Origin: Zanthoxylum bungeanum
Lineage: Eukaryota > Streptophyta > Magnoliopsida > Sapindales > Rutaceae
Assembly: GCA_019454045.1 (NCBI GenBank)
Contig: SKCR01006523.1
Span: forward strand, 108,289-172,288
Direction of reading: 5' to 3'
DNA length: 64,000 nucleotides
Below are positions 60,190 to 64,000 of this stretch, piece after piece. Each line of letters begins with the position of its first letter. Positions within the stretch are counted from its first letter, which is position 1. The notes below the pieces were generated by a model. The model did no database searches. It saw nothing but the letters and a program-made list of their open reading frames with translations, and had not been told where the DNA came from. The position numbers and the translations under genes are program-made.

Positions 60190-60790
60190 CCGTCTTCAAT
60201 TCCTTCATGTCTGCTTTGTCCAAACGGCAGTCACGTTTCCGCGATCCCGTTTGCCACAATTTAGGCAGACATTTTACGATATGTCATTAATCTTCCATGA
60301 AGATTATAATGATTTTGCCTTTGCCTTTTCAACACTCCAGAAGCCTTTGGCCAAGCCATGGCCTTCTAGAATATCGAAGTAAGGTGCGCCTTGCGCTACT
60401 TGCCTAATTGCAAATTTTGACTTTGTCTCCTTGAGAATAGTCATTAACTCTCCAAGAGTTATCATTGCAATATTTACTTCTAAGATCTAATATAGATCTA
60501 TTAAGATCCTTCAATTTCTTTATCATACTTTAAGGATCTAATCCTTAGTTCTGATTCAGAAATTAATGAGTCTATTGCGACAAGCTTAATGGATTAAGCA
60601 CTAAAGTTATCATCACATAAATCTTCAAAGATTATGCTCTACTATTTGCTTAACTCCGGGATTAGGCATAATATGTTATTTTATCAAATAAAGTAACTTA
60701 TTATTTTCCAGGACCATCTTGAAATTTTTTTCCCAATTTGAAAAATTAAACCATTTAAATACATTTTCCCTAGGATTATGTTTTAAATGT
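60190..60790 (-). pseudogene. Decayed gag of element 4
   Basis: Parallel to element 2: a frameshifted zinc-knuckle stretch (about 60215-60280), the block derived from KTLGELMTIL near 60440-60465, and the shared core deletion at about 60462-60475. The N-terminal part keeps the DDNFSA-like block near 60595-60620. Confidence 0.7.
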
Positions 60791-62403
60791 CAATCTTTCA
60801 ATTTTATCTTGATTTTAATAGTCCAACTATTTAATCAATGATTTTCGATACTATTTATTATAATGATTATTATAGTCCAACTATTTAATCAACTATAATT
60901 AATTAAATCAAATATATTGATTATATAATCCAATTATATAATCAAATATAAGTGAATAGTTTGAATACAGTCCAACTGTTTATTAAAACAACATTTAAAT
61001 ATTAGTCCAACTAACATTTAATATATATGACGAATGATATTTGATTGAGCGCGTATGACAAGTAATTAAACGAATATTGCAAATTTAATTCTTGCCTCCC
61101 ACTATTTTTCGGCGAGCCTCTAACCCTCTGTCGAGTACTCGGGAAACCGTGTATCCTAGTGGGCTAGGATCCCGTTAAATATCACACAATCTTGACTTTG
61201 GCCTACAAATTGTATGATAATTAACTAGGTAGATCTCTAAGATCAATTGGATCAAATCCAATTCTTAGATCCAGTAGGAGGACATCCAAGTCCGAAACAT
61301 ATATCTTATAAGCCAATATATCCAATATATGCCTAACCTTTTTCCTCTGAATCAACTAAGTCTTGGCTTTGACACAACAACTTAGTGATCCCAGTTAAGC
61401 GTGACCTATTGACCATGGAAAGCTTCGTAATCAATGTCGATGGACAAGAAGTGGTCTTGACTTTGGCCAACAAACCACAACTTGGACAAGACACCAATAT
61501 GGAACAAAGCTCTCGTGATTCAAACACATCCTCGACGGACAAAGGTCTTGACTTTGGCCAACAAACCAATGCCAGTCTCGGATCTTGAGTAAGAATCACT
61601 CAATGGAAGGAAAAACGCTTAATATTTTGTGAGGGTTTTTCGCGTGCAAATTGGCATCCAATTTATTATCTTTGTTAAGGTCTCATCATCATACACCCTT
61701 AAACATGCATTCTAAAAACATAATAAACCGCATATGAATAAATAATAATGATATGCGGATGGATACTCAACACATTGATCCTAGATCAAATCTATTCGTT
61801 TCTCTCTCCTGCTAGCACATGTATTACTTCTACCCGTTACACTACACTTCTAAGAAACCTCATTTACATTGAGGGGAATAGGTGAGAAGAGAAATACAAT
61901 GAAAAGGAGGTAATAAGGCTGGACACGTAGGTCCAATTAATAAATTCCAAATTTTATTACAACAATTTCTAAATTGCCCCACCCTTCTAATATCCATCCG
62001 ATATACATTATTCATGTATCGTAACCATGTATTCACACAAGCATGTTATCAATCAATCTAATCAAATTAATTAATCTGATAATTAGTGATCATCCAATGT
62101 TTAAACAACGATTTGATTTTGCTCGAGTCAAACTCGTTTTTGCGAATAAGTACTTAAAGTACGAATTCTTGAATTAAATTAAACTACATAATTAATTAAA
62201 TTCAATATGTATTTAATACTGATCCAATTATTTAATTCCAAATAAATACTACACTTTATTAATAAACATTTACGACTTAAATTCCAAATTTAATCGTTAC
62301 GGGTCTCAAAGCCCGATTAACGTCCAACGTCAATTTAATTAAAGTCCAATGGGCTTTTAATTAATTTCTTTAGGCGTGGACTTTTGGTCAACTCGGGTCA
62401 AAC
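60791..62403 (-). other. Leader of element 4 (truncated)
   Basis: AT-rich dyad repeats (60820-61020) and four CTTTGGCC/CTTTGACA motifs (about 61191-61205, 61367-61382, 61455-61478, 61543-61568). The leader stops at GGGTCAAAC where H inserts. A 67-codon opposite-strand frame (61385-61588) parallels the one in element 2. Confidence 0.75.
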
Positions 62404-64000
62404 TGTTGGACAAAATGACCCATAGCGTCACTATTTGCACATATCATTGTGTTGTTGTAGCAAATTAACTATGTGACAAGGAATTGCACTCTCATCATTT
62501 GTGATTAGATCACCATAAATATATAAATGAAGAGAGTCCCTATGATTAGTTCCTGGACTGAGAATGATATGAGACAGTATCAGTCCCCGAAGGATTAATC
62601 ATTAAATATCCCTAGCCGTAGTATTATCGAGACTGGACATCGATAATGCGGAATAGGCTAGTATTGCACTTGTGTGCGTTGTGAGGGCACAACGACATAG
62701 TTCTCATATATATAAGTATTGGATACTTATGCAAGTGCGATAGGAGGTCGTGTTTCACCGATGGTACGGGAAACATCTTCGCTCTGGATAGACCCCTCGG
62801 AATCCCATTGGTATTATGACTATGTGTCTATGGAGGCCGAAATCAAGGTAGGTGTGTATAGTCTTAACCTGAGACTTACATCGCTAATACTTACGATAAT
62901 CGATAAACTTTTTGGTCTTGTGGTACAGGCTTTAACCGGTTCTGCGTACACCACTTCTGGGTTTATCAGAGAGTCGTAGTGTATTGGGTGTGATGTTGAG
63001 ACGGAAGTGTCACTTCAGTCATTATGGAGATGATGTCACGCAGGATACGGTACTAGTGCTCTTGAGTGTTGCGCAACCAATCGGGATATTGTGACCAGGT
63101 CATAACTATCCGATTACAGAGACTATGTTACCAGACATCCGATATGTGCTTCGGACGGGGCAGACACTTATCCAGCCCCAGCCCTAGCACGTGACTATCT
63201 GATACTGGGCCGATATGCACAATACATTAGTATACTACGCTTGATACAGATCTTTGATATTCTTAAATGTAAATGGATATGTCCGGAGAATTGGGTAGAC
63301 TTGGTGCTTTGCTAGGAGTCGACCTTGTCTCGTAAATCGGTAGAACGTAAGTACTTGGTACGTACGTGATTCGGATACTCCGACGATCGTATTTACTGCC
63401 AGCTAATCCGGGGATCTCATGGGTCGCTTCCCGATAATCCACCGATGACGCACAACTCGCACTCTTGAATAATCTGGGATTATATAGAAGAGAGAGAAAA
63501 TTAATCTAAGATTAATTACGGAGATATTTTATCTAGGATAAAATATCGTCAAGAGAGAGATAACGATTAATTTGGATAATCGATTAAATTAATATATTCG
63601 ATATATTAAATGAAATTAGATTTCGATGCGGAATTAAAATTAGATTTTAATTCGGGCGAACGAATTAATTTAGAATTAATTTGTTAGCGACGTGAATAGT
63701 GAATTCACTAGGCGTAATCAGTTAATTACAACGCGACGGAAAAATCGTTAATTTGGAATTAACAAACCCGAGCCCGGGGTGTGATTGCGAGCGCATTCGT
63801 ATTTCAAATTCGAGTGCGGCGACGCAAGTCTCATCAAGCGTCAAAGACATGTCACTTTATTAAAGTGATATGACTTAAAGTTGACATAAAGTGTAAAAAG
63901 CATTTTGGAGGGAAAACTTTATGCTTTTGGCTCCAACTTTTTGCTTGATTTTGAATTAAAGCAAAAGGTAAATCATTTTATATTTTTGGAAAATATAAAA
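62404..64000 (+). mobile_element. Element H: family-A LTR running off the window
   Basis: Plus-oriented, starting TGTTGGACAAAATGACCC. It matches the reverse complement of element 1's LTR more closely than the other copies, so it belongs to the same subfamily. The preceding CAAAC (62399-62403) is the expected target duplication. Whether this is a 5' LTR, 3' LTR or solo LTR cannot be told. Confidence 0.88.
63465..63770. repeat. Dyad array in element H LTR
   Basis: Includes ATAATC, AATTAATC, GATATTTTATC (partly eroded), TTAATATAT-type, AATTAAAAT and CGAATTAATT-type arms with 3-bp centres. Confidence 0.82.

Larger units (their letters stand above)
55857..62403 (-). mobile_element. Element 4: family-A Ty1/copia element, interrupted by H
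   Basis: Minus-strand element with a truncated 3' LTR (55857-57358), polypurine tract, RNase H, RT, integrase, gag and most of the leader. At 62403 an oppositely oriented LTR (H) begins. The rest of the leader, primer site and 5' LTR must lie beyond the window if intact. Confidence 0.88.

Overview
The window is plant nuclear DNA made almost entirely of nested, decayed LTR retrotransposons. I found no host gene, rRNA gene or CRISPR array. The plant assignment rests on the Ty1/copia and Tat/Ogre-type Ty3/gypsy protein domains, on initiator-tRNA-Met primer sites and on the AT-rich composition. A dicot is likely, but the species cannot be read from the sequence.

Most copies belong to one Ty1/copia family, called family A here: LTRs of about 2.0-2.1 kb, a leader of about 2 kb and a decayed gag-pol. 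Left block (1-19077): a plus-strand family-A element E carries a minus-strand family-A element 1 (3826-13801) in its interior. Element 1 has two near-identical LTRs and 5-bp duplications GGACT. A minus-strand LTR end (F, 1-479) cuts E's 5' LTR. Next (19078-22991) is a 5'-to-3' Tat/Ogre-like gag-protease-RT remnant with nine in-frame stops, cut at the RT end by G (22992-30291). G is a relative of family A with a fuller gag and a standard primer site. An unassigned block (30292-31655) follows, with a hairpin and a T/G-rich repeat.

Right block: a plus-strand Tork/TAR-like copia element D (31656-53786) is split inside gag by a minus-strand copia element C (32177-49721, duplication CTTGA). C's left LTR is in turn split by a minus-strand family-A element 2 (33331-41567). 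After D's broken 3' LTR come a full family-A LTR (53787-55856), a truncated LTR plus interior (element 4, 55857-62403), and a plus-strand family-A LTR (H) that runs off the window.

No element here encodes an intact polyprotein. The most interesting signals are non-coding. Each family-A LTR carries an array of up to nine dyads, all with a 3-bp centre, about 300-600 bp upstream of its TATA box. The leader carries four copies of a GGCCAAAGTC motif and an AT-rich tandem repeat. Element 1 looks recently inserted although its gag and RT are defective, and it shares a gag deletion with E, 2 and 4. This points to a lineage moved by proteins supplied in trans.
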